A DNA stretch of 64,000 bases from Fragum whitleyi (taxonomy: Eukaryota; Mollusca; Bivalvia; Cardiida; Cardiidae). Both the position numbers and the translations under genes were made by a program. Each line of letters starts with the position of its first letter. Positions within the stretch are counted from its first letter, which is position 1. The stretch spans positions 47,758,854 to 47,822,853 of the forward strand of contig OX411551.1 of the NCBI GenBank assembly GCA_948146395.1, given 5' to 3'. The notes under the pieces were generated by a model. It was not told the DNA's origin, did no database searches, and saw only the letters and a list, made by a program, of their open reading frames with translations. Positions 1 to 10,682 of the stretch are shown in pieces.

Positions 1-524
1 AATCTGGTACATTATAGGATAATCTATTTTTAAAAAAGCCGGGGACAAATGGCACGATAACTTACTGATTAATACATTCGCTTAAAAAGTAAGAATACTT
101 GAGAAGAAAAAAAAGCTAAGTCACTAGAGACGTTGAATTGATTTCGATTATTTTAGACATGTATGTATTTATTTTTAAAAGTGAGAACATGGCCTGACTT
201 GGGATTCAGACAGGGACACGGGCTTAGTCACGGATCCCGACTAGCCTTGAAGTATTTGAAACATAATAGTTCCGAAAAGTTTCGAAAGTTATGGGCTTTA
301 ACCGTGTTAACCGAGGTTCCCTAGTGATTTTATTAGGAAACCTGGGTAAACACTGTTAAAAACCATGAATTCCGAAATGTTGCGGAACTATTAAGGGTCC
401 AGTACCTGCAGTCATTTAAGACAACAATTGAATCTATATGCAGCGTACATTTAAAAAAGCACTGCAGAACTAAAACAATGATGAATTCAGCTTTCCGTAA
501 CCACTCACTGAATGTCTTCCACAA
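1..524. other. Non-coding left edge
   Basis: No gene is recognisable. The stretch holds one palindromic repeat (264-393, listed separately); the rest is unique-looking AT-rich DNA. Confidence 0.5.
264..393. repeat. Palindromic MITE-like repeat, copy 1
   Basis: The two halves are imperfect inverted copies: TAATAGTTCCG at the left end pairs with CGGAACTATTA at the right, and GTTAACCGAGGTT pairs with AACCTGGGTAAAC towards the centre. A related half lies at about 47912-47972, so this is a dispersed repeat. It carries no coding potential. Confidence 0.55.
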
Positions 525-690
525 AGCCGCCGTCATAGCGGGGCCCCGCATTCGATATCCGACGGCGGCACGTATCCTTTCAGACATTTGTCTTCATCCA
601 ACGGGTGCTGAGAGGGATGGGGTAGAATAAAAAGAATGTGGCGGTACTGGTCAGAAAAAAAACAGGAATCCGTAGTTTCATACCCTAATC
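525..690 (+). repeat. tRNA-headed SINE with deleted anticodon region
   Basis: The head starts GCCGCCGTCATAGCG and ends TTCGATATCCGACGGCGGC, so the acceptor stem and B-box half are present. The D-loop, anticodon and variable region found in the copies at 27818 and 45122 are missing. The following sequence (TTTGTCTTCATCCAACGGGT, then GGCGGTACTGGT) matches the SINE body of the other copies in degraded form. It lies just beyond the 3' end of the first receptor gene. Confidence 0.6.
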
Positions 691-760
691 GGTGAGATTT
701 ACCAGTAAAATTGTTAAAATCTTCATAAAACAAAACCCAAACAACAAACATTCTATAAAT

Positions 761-2086
761 TCAAACTTCGTTAACAATGATGAGGAATACAGCAAAACTC
801 AAAATCGACAAAATTGTAAAAACACAAAAAGAAATACAATCCACAAAATTACTTATGTGTTTCCATGTAATATCATTATCCTTTTCGATATTTCCTTCAG
901 AAATTATCCCTTCTAGCTTGGAATTACCTCTAGCTGATGCTTGCTTCTTCGAGTCTTTCTTTTTGTTTCCAACCTTGTTATCTCTTGTGAAATCGACCTT
1001 GTCAACGCCCGTAAGAACCACGACGTCAAGCGTTTTTGGGTGAATCTTTGAGGCGGCTTTCTTTGACTTACGTTTTCTTGATCGATATAAGACGCGGTAG
1101 AGGATCTTCAGCCATTCTGGAACTGGAATTGTGTCGTCTTTGTTGTACAGTCGTAGATTAAGAATCGTAACAAATGTTATCATTGAACTAAATATCATGT
1201 CCTGCATAAGTTTGTAAGAAATGATCGGTAAAGGTTCCGAGCTTCTTGGTAATGTATCGCTTATAATTGTCATGAAAACTGCTATAGCCAACAAAACAGT
1301 AATACAGTAAGAAACTCGCTCGCCGGACTCTGGAACAAGTAAGAACACTAAGACATTGATCATGCTGAGGAATAAGATAGGCATGATGATGTTAATTACA
1401 ATGAATGAAGACTTTCTTTTCAGATAAAATGTCATCTGCAACTCGGACCACTCGGTACTCTCTTTGGTTGTCCGGACGTTTGTTGATTCAAGCGTCCACG
1501 CCAAGTTTCCAGAATACATTGAGATATCAATATTATCTTCGATTGCATGAAGATCGACTTCGTCGCTGTCATACCCCCATACATTGAATTCGGACCAACA
1601 TGTTTGCTTGTCGAATGGATATTTTGAAACATCAACCGAGCAGATCGACTTCACCAAACCGCCAGGTTCCCAGACGGCATAACCTGTATTTATAAAATTG
1701 ATCATGTGCCATGGCTTACCAAACGAGTTCATTTCATCAGAAGGTGTTGTCAGAATTAAATCAGGCACCCATACCTTGCTGTAGGATATTTTCACAGCCT
1801 TGATATTTCCGTATTTTTCCGGGTCCCAAACCATCCCCGCATCATACCAATAAATCCAGAAGCTAGCAGTGTACGAAAACACCTCAATCACTTCGTCAAA
1901 CTCTTGAATAGACCACATAATTGTTGAGATGTAAACATCTAAATGTGTGTCATGCTCGGCAACAGGTCTGACATTCTTGTCGTAATTTTTTAACAAATCC
2001 TTCACTAGAGTCCTAGAATCATTCAACGTTCCTGCACCAACACTATTCAAGATGAATGTACTGATAGCAAAGAATCGAAAAAGCAT
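761..2086 (-). CDS. nAChR-like Cys-loop channel subunit (receptor gene 1)
   Basis: A single open frame of 441 codons. Residues 1-18 form a hydrophobic signal peptide, followed by GTLNDS, which all four minus-strand copies share. The extracellular domain has the Cys-loop C149-C163 (CSVDVSKYPFDKQTC, 13 residues between cysteines) and the loop B aromatic box WGYD just after it. TM1 is about 228-251, TM2 about 256-276, TM3 about 289-311 and TM4 about 418-438. TM2 begins GERVSYCITVLLAIAVF, with Glu at -1', Leu at 9' and Asp at 20', the pattern of cation-selective nicotinic channels. Loop C has no adjacent Cys-Cys pair, so it is a non-alpha type subunit. The cytoplasmic loop (about 100 residues) is short and basic with an HPK motif. 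Nicotinic subunits normally come from multi-exon genes, so the absence of introns suggests retrocopy ancestry. Ligand and partners cannot be read from the sequence. Confidence 0.93.
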   Translation of the reverse strand: MLFRFFAISTFILNSVGAGTLNDSRTLVKDLLKNYDKNVRPVAEHDTHLDVYISTIMWSIQEFDEVIEVFSYTASFWIYWYDAGMVWDPEKYGNIKAVKISYSKVWVPDLILTTPSDEMNSFGKPWHMINFINTGYAVWEPGGLVKSICSVDVSKYPFDKQTCWSEFNVWGYDSDEVDLHAIEDNIDISMYSGNLAWTLESTNVRTTKESTEWSELQMTFYLKRKSSFIVINIIMPILFLSMINVLVFLLVPESGERVSYCITVLLAIAVFMTIISDTLPRSSEPLPIISYKLMQDMIFSSMITFVTILNLRLYNKDDTIPVPEWLKILYRVLYRSRKRKSKKAASKIHPKTLDVVVLTGVDKVDFTRDNKVGNKKKDSKKQASARGNSKLEGIISEGNIEKDNDITWKHISNFVDCISFCVFTILSILSFAVFLIIVNEV

Positions 2087-2241
2087 ACTTCTCAGATAAG
2101 CTATGACTGTATCTAGTTCTTGACGATTCCTTCACCAACGATTCAGCTAGTAATCAATCTTTGACCGAAACTGTCATATTAACGAACTACAACGACTTGC
2201 CTTGCATTTAGGATGAGAAAACGGTGCGAACTGTTAGAAAA

Positions 2242-2286
2242 TTATACCCGCTTTGCACGTGCAATTGCGTGCAAAGCGGGGTATAA
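2242..2286. repeat. Near-perfect hairpin upstream of receptor gene 1
   Basis: The arms TTATACCCGCTTTGCAC and GTGCAAAGCGGGGTATAA pair with one extra G and a loop of about 10 bases. It lies about 155 bp upstream of the receptor gene 1 start codon (gene on the minus strand). It could be a small MITE remnant or a regulatory cruciform; only the pairing is seen. Confidence 0.7.
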
Positions 2287-3526
2287 ATTGCTATAGTTCG
2301 TTTCGTTTTGTCACTCTGAACGCACGTATGATTGGGGCAGAAATACTTGGATACCAAACCGATAAGCACAAATACATATTGATATAAGAGAACAGTATCT
2401 GTATTAAAAAAAAACGAAACAAAGAATCAAAGCTTTTACTCTGGTACTAATGGCAAACTGTTTGTGGTTACTCTCCTTTTAAAAGGTAAAATGGTAAATT
2501 AATCATTCAAATATTATAATTATTAATTGATTGCCTTCAAAAAAGTATAATCATAATGGTCTCTTAACAAAGATTCAATAGATTTTTATATTCAAACGTT
2601 CGGTAATTAATCATGGCATTAAACAATTGTATGAATAGTAACGTATTCGCAGAATTTGACTTTGATGTACATGTATTTCATTTGAGAAAATCGAGTGGAA
2701 TTGCTAGGCCAGCTATGCGACGTTTGAAAAACATTGTTATGTAAAGAGTCATTTGTTATCAATCAATAGGCGAGTGACAAGCGATTTAACTTCAATTATA
2801 TTGAAAATAATGTGAATTAACGTGATGAATCAAAATACTGAAAGTACTGAAAGCTAGCAAAGCATAGAAATGTTAGTAATCTTCCTCTTAAAAAATTATT
2901 ATGATACAAAATCTGGGTTAAAATAAAGCGAGGAGTTAAAAAGTATACTTTCGAATGATTTCTTATTTGAATAAAGCCCATCCAAGTGACCGTACAATGT
3001 AGTGTGAAAATTCTGGTCAAGCTAAGTCATTACTTTGCATACTTGTGATATTCTAAGAAATCCACATTCCAATAAACTGTACAACCGTGAGTGTGCACAT
3101 TTCTCATAATCCCGATTTTTCTTTCCGTTTTTCTGTTTAAATGTTCTCATTTTCTAATTGAGTTCCCTTTCTGACATAAAAAAGTATTCTGGTTATTGTT
3201 CATCGCGGGTGAGCAAAATTTTCCTGTCCCTACGTTTAGTATTTTCATATGAACTTTGCTCTTTTAGAAGGTTTTATCATTTTGACAAAAATACTGAACA
3301 AGCTTCATCATAAATACGCTAAACGCCCTTAGAATGTAAACAAAGAAAGTGTCAACAGGTATCTTTTCCTCGTGTTTTCATATGAAATAATTCAAATTTT
3401 GATTTATACGGTTCATCTTAATGGCCTGAATACATTACTATCCAATATTTATGAATTGTCGCCCCTATGTTATAAACACTTAAGAGAGTTGGTGACGAAC
3501 GACGTACGAGGGAAATCTAATGATCA

Positions 3527-3557
3527 CCCCCCCCCCCATACACACACACACACACAC
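3527..3557. repeat. C-run followed by (CA)n microsatellite
   Basis: Eleven C residues (3527-3537) are followed after a short gap by CA repeats to 3557. An ordinary simple repeat. Confidence 0.9.
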
Positions 3558-4684
3558 CTTCCCTTTCTTGCACACTTTGTAATTGTATGTTTCCTTATTA
3601 AAAATAAGTTTAAATTTTGCTCCCAAAGTCCATAATTCTGGGTAGTTCGTTACGAATAAACGACCTCAAAGCGTTAAAAATTGTAGCTGTAACTTTAAGC
3701 GGTTGCTACGAGCTTTAGGTTGCACAATCACCTTTTATTACTTTCATTCAATAAAATATGGAAACTGATATGAGAAACTGTGGAGATTCTATTTGGAATC
3801 GGTCCTTTAATGTATCTTGTGCGACGGGCCTAGGAAATGCGGCTTACTCAAAATTTAGTTATGGTATTTTTGCATCCGACGATATTACGGAAACTGATAA
3901 TTAATGCAGCTTTATTGTGATCGCACTGTCGTTCGAAGAGTGACGAACGTACTAGGTAGTGTGCAAATAAATGTTCTAAACTTATTTAAAATCATGCAGT
4001 ATTATCCGAAAAACAGAAGACAAGAAAGCCTCGTCATTTCAAATCCCTCATCAGACATGTTGTTTTAGATACTTTATATGACGTCATTGGGATTTCCCCG
4101 TGATCTCTAAATTTGCCGTTTTTAAACGAGGATAGTCGATTGACCTTTCGGAAATGTTTTCCGGTAACGTCTATTTTCACTTGAAATTCCCGTACATCTA
4201 ATAAGGACTTATAGAAAGGGATATTTCGAAATTTTATCGGTCAGAGCTGTATAGATTAAGTTTGATCTTACGAATAATTCCCTGATTTGAATTTCGTTTG
4301 TTTCAATAGGCCAATCAAAGGTTCCTCGCCATCTGCATCCGACAAAGCAAGGTAATAACAGAAGCGGTAATGACACTTCGCTAACCCGACAAGATTGCGT
4401 AATCAAAGACTAGTAGTTTTAGCGACAGTCTATTAACCCGCGCGTTACACATGACTTGTTTTGGTCAATTGTAATATGTATGTTCCCCTTGATTATCGGT
4501 TTTTGCACATGTGGACTTACTTTAAATCCTTTATAAGGTAAATTCGTAAATTGTACTGGGTCAAATAGCATGACGTTTTCCTTGAATCGGTATGCAACAT
4601 TACGGGAGAACTACTTTTTATGGCGAAAGCATTCGTTAATATAGTGTTTAAGCTGCCAAGGGCAGTTTGCACTCATTTGAACTT

Positions 4685-5056
4685 TGAGACAGCCTCACAA
4701 TTTTTGAGTGAAATTAGATGGAGGTAATCCAATATCGCTAAATTTGTTCAACATGAACAATATTAGCGATATTAATTACCTCCCTTTAATAAAATATATA
4801 CGTACTTTTCTGCTTGTTTGTGTTGTTGGACTTATCAGACACCTTAAAATTCACACCAGCCCATAAAATCGTAAAATAATTTGATCGATTTGAAAAGAAA
4901 TATTGACTGACCGTCTTGAACTATCTCGAAATGTTTTCAAATGATTTTGGAGCGGTTTTGGTCGATTTGAGTGAGTGTTTGGAATGAATGGAGCGATGAG
5001 CGATTTAGAATGGTTTTGAGCGAAACGAGAATCAATTTTACGATGTGACTTACTGA
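4685..5056 (-). mobile_element. Central-hairpin MITE family, copy 1 (truncated)
   Basis: Minus-strand copy of the family best seen at 49545-49992. It has the central hairpin GGAGGTAATCCAATATCGC / GCGATATTAATTACCTCC (about 4721-4785). Beyond that come antisense matches to the AATCGCTCACTCAGCGCTCC arm (seen here as GGAGCGATGAGCGATTTAGA, near 4990). The right end GTGACTTACTGAAAGT resembles the family terminus; the left terminus is missing. It contains one unit of the sequence that is tandemly expanded in the neighbouring copy. Confidence 0.7.
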
Positions 5057-5337
5057 AAGTAATGCCTTGAGGAAACCAACCGATTTAGTCGAGAAAGAAG
5101 CTAAAGAAACGACTTTTTTTACTTGAAAAAAACATCGGGTTTTTTTGTATAGAAATAGTTTACAAGCCCTATTTCAAATTATTATGACGGGAACGAAAAC
5201 GTATCCTTTAAGAGAAACTAAAGACTAAATGTTACCACTATTGAATTGGTCATTCTGCATGCAAAAATGTGTTATCTAAGAACAGTAAAGAACATTATGC
5301 AAATGACATGGTTAATGTTTTTTCTTTTTTTTTTTTT
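5057..5337. other. Spacer between two hairpin MITEs
   Basis: AT-rich sequence ending in a T-run near 5322-5341. Nothing recognised. Confidence 0.4.
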
Positions 5338-6056
5338 TTTTGAATGAATGAAATTGTTTGCGTGCGATAAGAGAGTTTCAAGTGCAATTCAAAGGAGGTA
5401 ATACAGAATCGCTCATTTCGTTCATTCAAATGAAAAAAGCGATAATTATTATCACCTTTAATAAAATCTACGCACTTTTCTTTTACTGTGTCTCCATAGA
5501 CAATTAGACACTAAAAAACACACCAGCCATTAAAATAGTACTTCTATGTTATTGTGACTCCATAGACAATTAGACGCTAAAAAACACACCAGCCATTAAA
5601 ATAGTACTTCTATGTTATTGTGACTCCATAGACAATTAGACGCTAAAAAACACACCAGCCATTAAAATAGTACTTTTATGTTATTGTGTATCCATAGACA
5701 ATCAGACGCTAAAAAACACATCCGCCATTAAAATAGTACTTTTATGTAATTGTATCTCCATAGACAATCAGACGCTAAAAAACACTCCAGCCATTAAAAT
5801 AGCACTTTTCTGTTATTGTGTCTTCAAAGACAAATAGGGTGCTAAAACACACTAATCGTCAAAATAGTACTATTATTCTAATCGATTTGAATGAGATGTG
5901 GATCCTTTTAAACAATTTCGAATAATTTCGGAGAGGTTTAGATAGTTGCAAGTGAGCGTTTGGAAAGGAATGGAGCGATGAGCGAGTGTTTAAGAATAAT
6001 ATTTTGATCGAAATTAGTGTCAATTTAAATATAATATTAGCTGTAGTTGACAGAGT
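5338..6056 (-). mobile_element. Central-hairpin MITE family, copy 2, enlarged by a tandem array
   Basis: Same order as copy 1: a GAATGAATGAA arm, the hairpin GGAGGTAATACAGAATCGC / GCGATAATTATTATCACC (about 5394-5458), then an internal unit repeated about six times, then the GAGCGATGAGCGAG arm near 5970. The extra length over other copies comes from the 66 bp array. Confidence 0.68.
5483..5878. repeat. 66 bp tandem repeat, about six units
   Basis: The motif CACACCAGCCATTAAAATAG recurs with 66 bp spacing (near 5519, 5585, 5651, 5717, 5783 and 5849), with decay towards both ends. The unit reads TCCATAGACAATTAGACGCT then AAAAACACACCAGCC. A single related unit sits at the same place in MITE copies 1 and 5, so the array is a local expansion inside one element. 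Confidence 0.9.
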
Positions 6057-6125
6057 ATCGATGATACTTACTCTAAATGATAAAATCATATTAGTAGTTT
6101 TCCTTGGCGTTGAGCCTTTCTTTAC

Positions 6126-6300
6126 ATAAGGACCCGTGACCTCTTTTACTAGACATCTTACGATCATTTTTTGAGTAAGTCAAAAATTAATGTTACTTCT
6201 ACTGTACTAACTAAATATAGAATTCTGCCATGCGTCATCTCATTGGAATCATCTTCCAATGAGTTAGTGCAAGACAGAATTTAACAATGAATGGAATTAT
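6126..6300 (-). mobile_element. MITE A copy (degraded)
   Basis: Antisense match to the family at 49191-49445. It shares a TTACTTCTACTGTACTAACT stretch, AGAATTCTGCCATGCGTCAT, and the palindrome CATTGGAATCATCTTCCAATG. The ends are poorly preserved. Confidence 0.6.
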
Positions 6301-6364
6301 TTATTAGAGGCTTCAACATTTTATAAAATCTAATCAAAAAAGGGTCGATTTCAACCTCCGAAAA

Positions 6365-9300
6365 CACTGTATGGAAACACTGTACGGTAGTTTTCAACGG
6401 TATATTAAAATGGCGGATAGGCGTTCGTTAAAAAGTAAGTGTTCTTTATTTTGTGTTCGATAATACTATAATCTGTCATCCTGTAGCATAATGACAGCAT
6501 TTACGTAATCAGCTTTGAATACATTATCCAACGTACCTAATGATTAAACGTCTCATAGCACCGTCTGTGTGTAACACAGCTTCAAACATTGTGTTTTGAT
6601 GACATTTAAAATTGAAGCGCAAAACGAAAGTAGAAATTGCCATATTTTCCCTAAAATGACCGCACCAGCAAAATCAAATGTAGCGGTGGATGGGGACAAG
6701 ATATCTCCCTAAATATGACCCAGAATGTATTGGATCTAGCCCCTTGTCTAGGAAATATAGACACTTGAAAAAATCGATGGTGTACGCTACAGTTAAAACC
6801 GAAACTAAATCGCTGTACAGTGCGGTATAGTCCGTTTGACTTCTATATGGACCAACCTTTTTATCAATTACATAAAAATGCGTTTGAATGAAGGATTTGT
6901 ATGTGGTAAAATCTTAATTTCAGCATAATACCATTCAAAAAAGTATTTTTTGAAAATAAAATGATTTCAAAATAACGATTTTGACTATCTAGTAAATGTT
7001 AATATTTTCGCATTTTCCGCTCTTAAACACGAGGGGTGATTAGGGCTGTTAAAAATAGTAAGAATTTGTAAACAAATAGTAAATACACGTGGTTTCGGCT
7101 AAACATTTGAAAGGAGAAATGACCATTATTCCTTATTTGGACATGCCAATTAGCATATCGACGGTCATGACATCTTAAACTTAAAATATCACGTGCTTTG
7201 TACCGTTACTACTAGCCTTTTTATCATGTTTTCCTCGTGAAATTCCCAACGACTTCGTTAAATAATACTTTTTGATTGGTCTACATTTGTGGATATGGGG
7301 TTCATCTCAGAATATATAGAACAATAATCAATTATCTGATCAAACGATTTTGAAAAAAGAGACAATATATTCAGATTTGATATCCAAAGAGAGTAAAAAA
7401 AATCGACAAACTTAATTTTATAAAAATACTCGATTATATACTAAAACGACTCACTCAAGATCTTACTCTTTTGAATTTGCCCCTATGCGAATCAGAGCTA
7501 TTTATGGATATACAACTCGCTGTTCCGGTTAATGCGGACACAATGAGGTATGAAAGGCCGAAAGTTAACATGTAGACGGACGGTCAAAATCATTATTTTA
7601 CACCAAAATATTCTGCAAAACAGAATTCGCCATGGTATTAGATGGAAAATATTATATGACAAGAAAAAAAAAACTACGTTTCATAAACTCAATACTGAGA
7701 TTTTCGGCGAAACGTTGGTCCATATAGAAGTCAAACGGACTATACATGGATATATGTGTACTCAACGGTTTAAATTTCGAATGAAAATTTGTACGCAACG
7801 GTTCATATAAATTATCATGTGAAAATCTTTCGACGGATAGAATAGCACGAAAAGGCGAAAGGTGACTTTGATACTATCTAACCTTAGTTAATACTGCAGA
7901 AAGACGAATGTGTTCTTCTTCTTATTTTATTTTGTTTTGCCTGGAAATGAAGAAAACCGTCGATAGAGTAATTAAACACAGTTTTAAATCTAATCTAATG
8001 TTTCTACTTATTTCTCCAGTCCTTCCTCAATCCTTTTGTAAGACCCTGTACACATCGTTAAGTTAAAGCGCTTAACAAAGGCATAAAGCTTATCAATAAT
8101 TCAGACATTCTTCTCGATGATAAAATAAGTCTGAAAAATGTTAAATGCGGCGTTAAACCTTTTTTAAATAAAAAGAAAATGAAATATGAAGCAAAATGGG
8201 CGATTTTTGGAGCTATCTTTTGCTTCAACGGTGGTGCTTTTAACGATGTCTCGTGATAGTCAACAGCGCGGGTAAGGCATGTGAAATCGATCATTGTTAA
8301 TTGTGCTTTTGAACTACTTTTTGAAAAAAAAATGGTTACGCTTTTAACTGTATCAATTCAATTCGAAAAAAAAGCCGATGCATAACAATTTGTTTAAATA
8401 CTAGTCTCCCCTAAGTGTGCGATAAATCAATTGTCCAAATTACATAAGCCAATTCCTTTTTCTAATAGAACACTTTTTAAAAAAAACATAAGTAATTCGA
8501 GAAAAACTTATTTTCAAACCCTCAACATCTTTTCAATAACTTTGTTTCTAGAATAGTGAAAATGTATACTAGATTCCTTTGAAGGGGTTAATCAAATAAT
8601 TTAAGGCAAAGGCAAGGACTATCTAGCAATAACTTTGGAAGATTGGAAGGACGGAATAACACGCAGCTTGGCAACTATATGCTTCCATGAATTTTCTCTT
8701 AACGTTTAAAATTTCTTTTTAATTAAAAATGTTGTGGAAAAACTATTTTCGTATGTGTAACAGAACTATTGAGTATTAAATTATTTATTTTGATAAGATT
8801 TCTTCTAACTGTAAGCTTCTAAAGCTGAAAGTTAAAAAAGCATAAGAATTTCGTATGATATCAGAAACAACAATCTAGGTTCAAGCTTATAAAACTGTTT
8901 TGATTACTAAACTGAAACTTTCTAGGACATAGAATTATGTAGATACATAACATTAGATTTAAAATGGTGTATAATGATACTCTCTCAATTATTTTTCTTC
9001 ATTTCGATGCAAAACAAATAAAAAACAACAACAAAAAAACCCATAAATTAATATTACATCATCGAGAAGAATGTCAGAAATATACTCCGACTTGTTTTTG
9101 GTTTTTATGCCTTTGTTAAGCGCTTTAGTCTCAACGATGAGTACATGGTCTTACAAAAGTATTGAGGAAGGACAGAAGAATTAAATAGAAACATAAGATT
9201 AGAATTAAAAATGTGTAAAATGGTACTCTTTCGACGGTTTTCTTCATTTCCAGGCAAAAACAAATAAAAATAATAAAAAAGAATATATATTCGTCTTTCT

Positions 9301-9893
9301 GCAGTATTAAGCAAGATTAAATAGTATCAAAGTCACCTTTCACCTTTTCGTGCTATTCAACCCGTTGAAGTTTTTTCACATAATAATTTATATAAACCGT
9401 TGCGTACAGATTTTTCATTCGAAATTAAGACCGGTGAGTAAAAATATATCCATATACCGCACTGTTCAGTGATTTAGTTTCGGTTTTAACTGAAGCGTAC
9501 ACCATCGATTTTTTCAAGTGTCTATATTTCCTAGACAAGGGGCTAGATCCAATACATTTTTGGTCATATTTAGGGAGAAATCTTGTCCCCATCCACCGCC
9601 ACATTTGATTTTGCATTTTAGGGAAAATATGACCATTCCTACTTTCGTTTTGCGCTTCAATTTTAAATGTCATCTGAAGCTGTATTACACACAGACGGTG
9701 CTATAGAACGTTTAATCTTTCGGTACGATGGATAATGTATTCAAAGCTGATTACGTAAATGTTGTCATTATTTTACAGGATGACAGATTAAATCAACATC
9801 GACAAAAATAATGAACACTTACTTTTTCACGAACGCCCATCCGACATTTTTTATATACCGTTGCAAACAACCGTACAGTGTTTCCATACAGTG
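6365..9893. mobile_element. 3.5 kb foldback (large inverted repeat) structure
   Basis: The left arm (6365 to about 8120) and right arm (about 9059-9893) are inverted copies. Outer ends CACTGTATGGAAACACTGTA and TACAGTGTTTCCATACAGTG match. Deeper landmarks pair in order: GTCCCCATCCACC with GGTGGATGGGGAC, GCGCAAAACGAAAGTAG with CTACTTTCGTTTTGCGC, and AGCGCTTAACAAAGGCATAA with TTATGCCTTTGTTAAGCGCT. Removing the MITE at 6830-7740 leaves about 845 bp in the left arm against 835 bp in the right. No transposase frame is visible, so it is either a non-autonomous foldback element or an inverted duplication. The loop (8120-9058) holds no recognised gene; within it 8940-9030 resembles 9190-9280 in direct orientation. 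Confidence 0.75.
6830..7740 (+). mobile_element. MITE B, copy 1 (911 bp)
   Basis: Terminal inverted repeats are perfect for 27 bp (6830-6856 and 7714-7740; they begin GTCCGTTTGACTTC and end GAAGTCAAACGGAC). TATA flanks both ends. The opposite arm of the surrounding foldback is an empty site: it reads GCGGTATATGG where this copy has GCGGTATA, element, TATACATGG. A full-length relative sits at 54547-56755 and fragments at 29265 and 30109. The frame at 7550-7810 shows no transposase motif. Confidence 0.88.
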
Positions 9894-10682
9894 GAAAAGG
9901 GGGTTGGGGTTCTACATGTATTTGAGCAAGGGGCTCTATTTGAATTTTTACGCAATACAGTGTTGACAAATCTTTATCTAAATTTCAAATTTCAGACATC
10001 GTATTTTTTACTCGACAAGAAACGAGGAGAGTGTGAATAATTTGAGAGAATATTTTGAATTTTACGAATCGAGCGTCGTGCGAGCGATTTTGAATGGTTT
10101 TAGGACTAGAACCGGTGATTCTGTGTATCTGTCAGACTAACCTCGCGTGAATAATCAAAACGTGGCAAACATTTTCAATGTACTTGACGCTTTTATTGAG
10201 CTTTAAGATTGTTTCATGATATGGAACAACAAGGATCGCTCGTTATCTCCTGAACTTTTCCCAATCTCGCAAACTACAAGCAATAACGGTTATTAAAAGG
10301 GGGTTATCTTGTTCATCTTGTTACTCTTAATTTACGTTTAAAAGAACGTATTTGTTCTCTCCGCCGATAGCATCAGTAAATTAACTAGAATACTTACGCT
10401 ATCCATTAATACGGATAAAAAAGTCTCCTCTTAAATATAACCATCACTTTAAACCTTGGTCATTACTTCGATGTTGCCACGATAAACGGCTTAACCTTCT
10501 TCTTAAAGGAATTATTTACAAAACCGCAGCCAAATATTGGAAATATTTTACTAAAAAATTTTATCTTCCACAATAAATGTCTATTTGTAAGCATAAAAAA
10601 TTGGACTACGCTAAGCTTTGTGGATGAATTTCAAGTAAATAATAAAATTTGAAAAAATAGAGAAAGTCTTGTTGAAATCAAA
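9894..10682. other. 5' flank of receptor gene 2
   Basis: No gene. A short stretch near 10070-10110 (GAGCGATTTTGAATGGTTTT) resembles the arm of the central-hairpin MITEs. The last 300 bp should include the promoter of receptor gene 2; it is AT-rich and I cannot single out a core element. Confidence 0.4.

Larger units (their letters stand above)
2087..4684. other. 5' flank of receptor gene 1 and non-coding DNA
   Basis: No gene is recognised. The region holds the hairpin at 2242-2286 and the C/CA microsatellite near 3527. The promoter of receptor gene 1 should lie in the first few hundred bases, but I see no convincing core element. Short frames at 2817-3020, 3372-3635 and 4209-4406 show no protein features. 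Confidence 0.45.

Noticed and set aside
3372..3635. Frame across the C/CA microsatellite
   Set aside because: Its proline/histidine/threonine stretch is only the translated microsatellite.
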